A stretch of DNA of 64,000 nucleotides from NCBI GenBank assembly GCA_039707655.1, contig CM077667.1, positions 62,835,628 to 62,899,627 of the forward strand, written 5' to 3'. Position numbers and translations under genes: made by a program. The notes beneath the pieces are model-generated. The model worked only from the letters and a program-made list of their open reading frames with translations. It was not told the origin of the DNA and did no database searches. Origin of the DNA: Elymus sibiricus. Lineage: Eukaryota > Streptophyta > Magnoliopsida > Poales > Poaceae. Positions within the stretch are counted from its first letter, which is position 1. Each line of letters begins with the position of its first letter. Below, one piece after another: positions 63,785-64,000 of this stretch.

Positions 63785-64000
63785 TTACATTAAACGACGT
63801 AATGCTCTCACAATGATCGCTACAAGTATGCAGCCGACAAAGCATAGCAAATACCACAATCTCCGTCGGCGATCCAGGGCACGCGGCTGCTGCTTATTCT
63901 TCCTCCTATTACTCCGCTTTCTCTTCTTCCTCAGATTCCCTCGAGAGTCATCCTCGTGGAGAAATAAGCAGGAAGAAGCACCTTGGGCCATGTTGAGGTA
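63785..64000 (-). CDS. DUF1618 family protein C, 3' end only
   Basis: Reading in from the right edge: YLNMAQGASSCLFLHEDDSR, then a basic stretch (KKRKRSNRRKNKQQ), then WYLLCFVGCILVAIIVRALRRLM and a stop at 63785. This is the C-terminal basic plus membrane tail of the DUF1618 family, close to genes A and B. The frame is open to the window end, so the rest of the gene lies beyond 64000. 63619-63784 is its 3' flank. Confidence 0.8.
   Translation of the reverse strand, partial: YLNMAQGASSCLFLHEDDSRGNLRKKRKRSNRRKNKQQPRALDRRRRLWYLLCFVGCILVAIIVRALRRLM

Overview
The window looks like nuclear DNA of a Triticeae grass (wheat, Aegilops or barley group). The evidence is Angela/BARE/WIS-type copia LTRs, large CACTA transposons with 'GTCCCGGTT' and 'TTTGCCGTCTGC' subterminal repeats, a Stowaway MITE, Helitron ends with the grass TCTATACTAC...CTAG signature, and DUF1618 genes, a family expanded in grasses. 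About 90 % of the window is transposable element or its debris. The probable host genes are DUF1618 genes: two full-length open copies (40777-42213 and 47246-48580, both minus strand), several broken copies, and the 3' end of another at the right edge.

Layout. 1-3142: a LINE-like element that carries only a zinc-knuckle ORF, inserted in a segment that has paralogues further right. 3143-40286: one giant CACTA element (CACTA-1) with a CAT target duplication. It carries, on the minus strand, a coiled-coil/membrane protein gene, a TNP2 transposase gene and a TNP1-type gene joined to a Ulp1-like protease. TNP1 was split by an Angela copia element (6441-15431, TSD AAGTT). TNP2 was split by a second CACTA element (CACTA-2, 21850-36805, TSD AAG) that carries a B3-domain gene. 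CACTA-2 was in turn hit by a second copia element (24139-33725, TSD AAGTC). The CACTA-1 intergenic space (16.5-20.7 kb) holds several tandem repeat arrays and a compact unit that reads as a Pol III USE/TATA promoter, a perfect 53-bp hairpin and a T6 terminator. 40287-48846: the DUF1618 cluster, with a truncated CACTA end and two copies of a copia-gag/DUF1618 chimera. 48847-56100: a full-length LINE with two long ORFs and a 13-bp TSD. 56245-63618: a minus-strand Helitron with a plus-strand Helitron of the same family inserted 29 bp from its 3' end, and a short retroposed element with a 15-bp TSD. 63619-64000: flank and the DUF1618 3' end.

How it fits together. CACTA-1 can no longer make its own transposase: each transposase gene has an insertion plus nonsense codons. 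CACTA-2 never shows a transposase and would depend on one in trans. Both copia elements have uninterrupted polyproteins and LTRs that differ by about 1 % by eye, so they are the youngest large layers. The LINE is also structurally complete, and three tiny insertions (10, 13 and 42 bp with poly(A)-type tails and 15-19 bp direct repeats) look like extreme 5'-truncated LINE products. All exon boundaries, repeat counts and divergence figures were worked out by eye.
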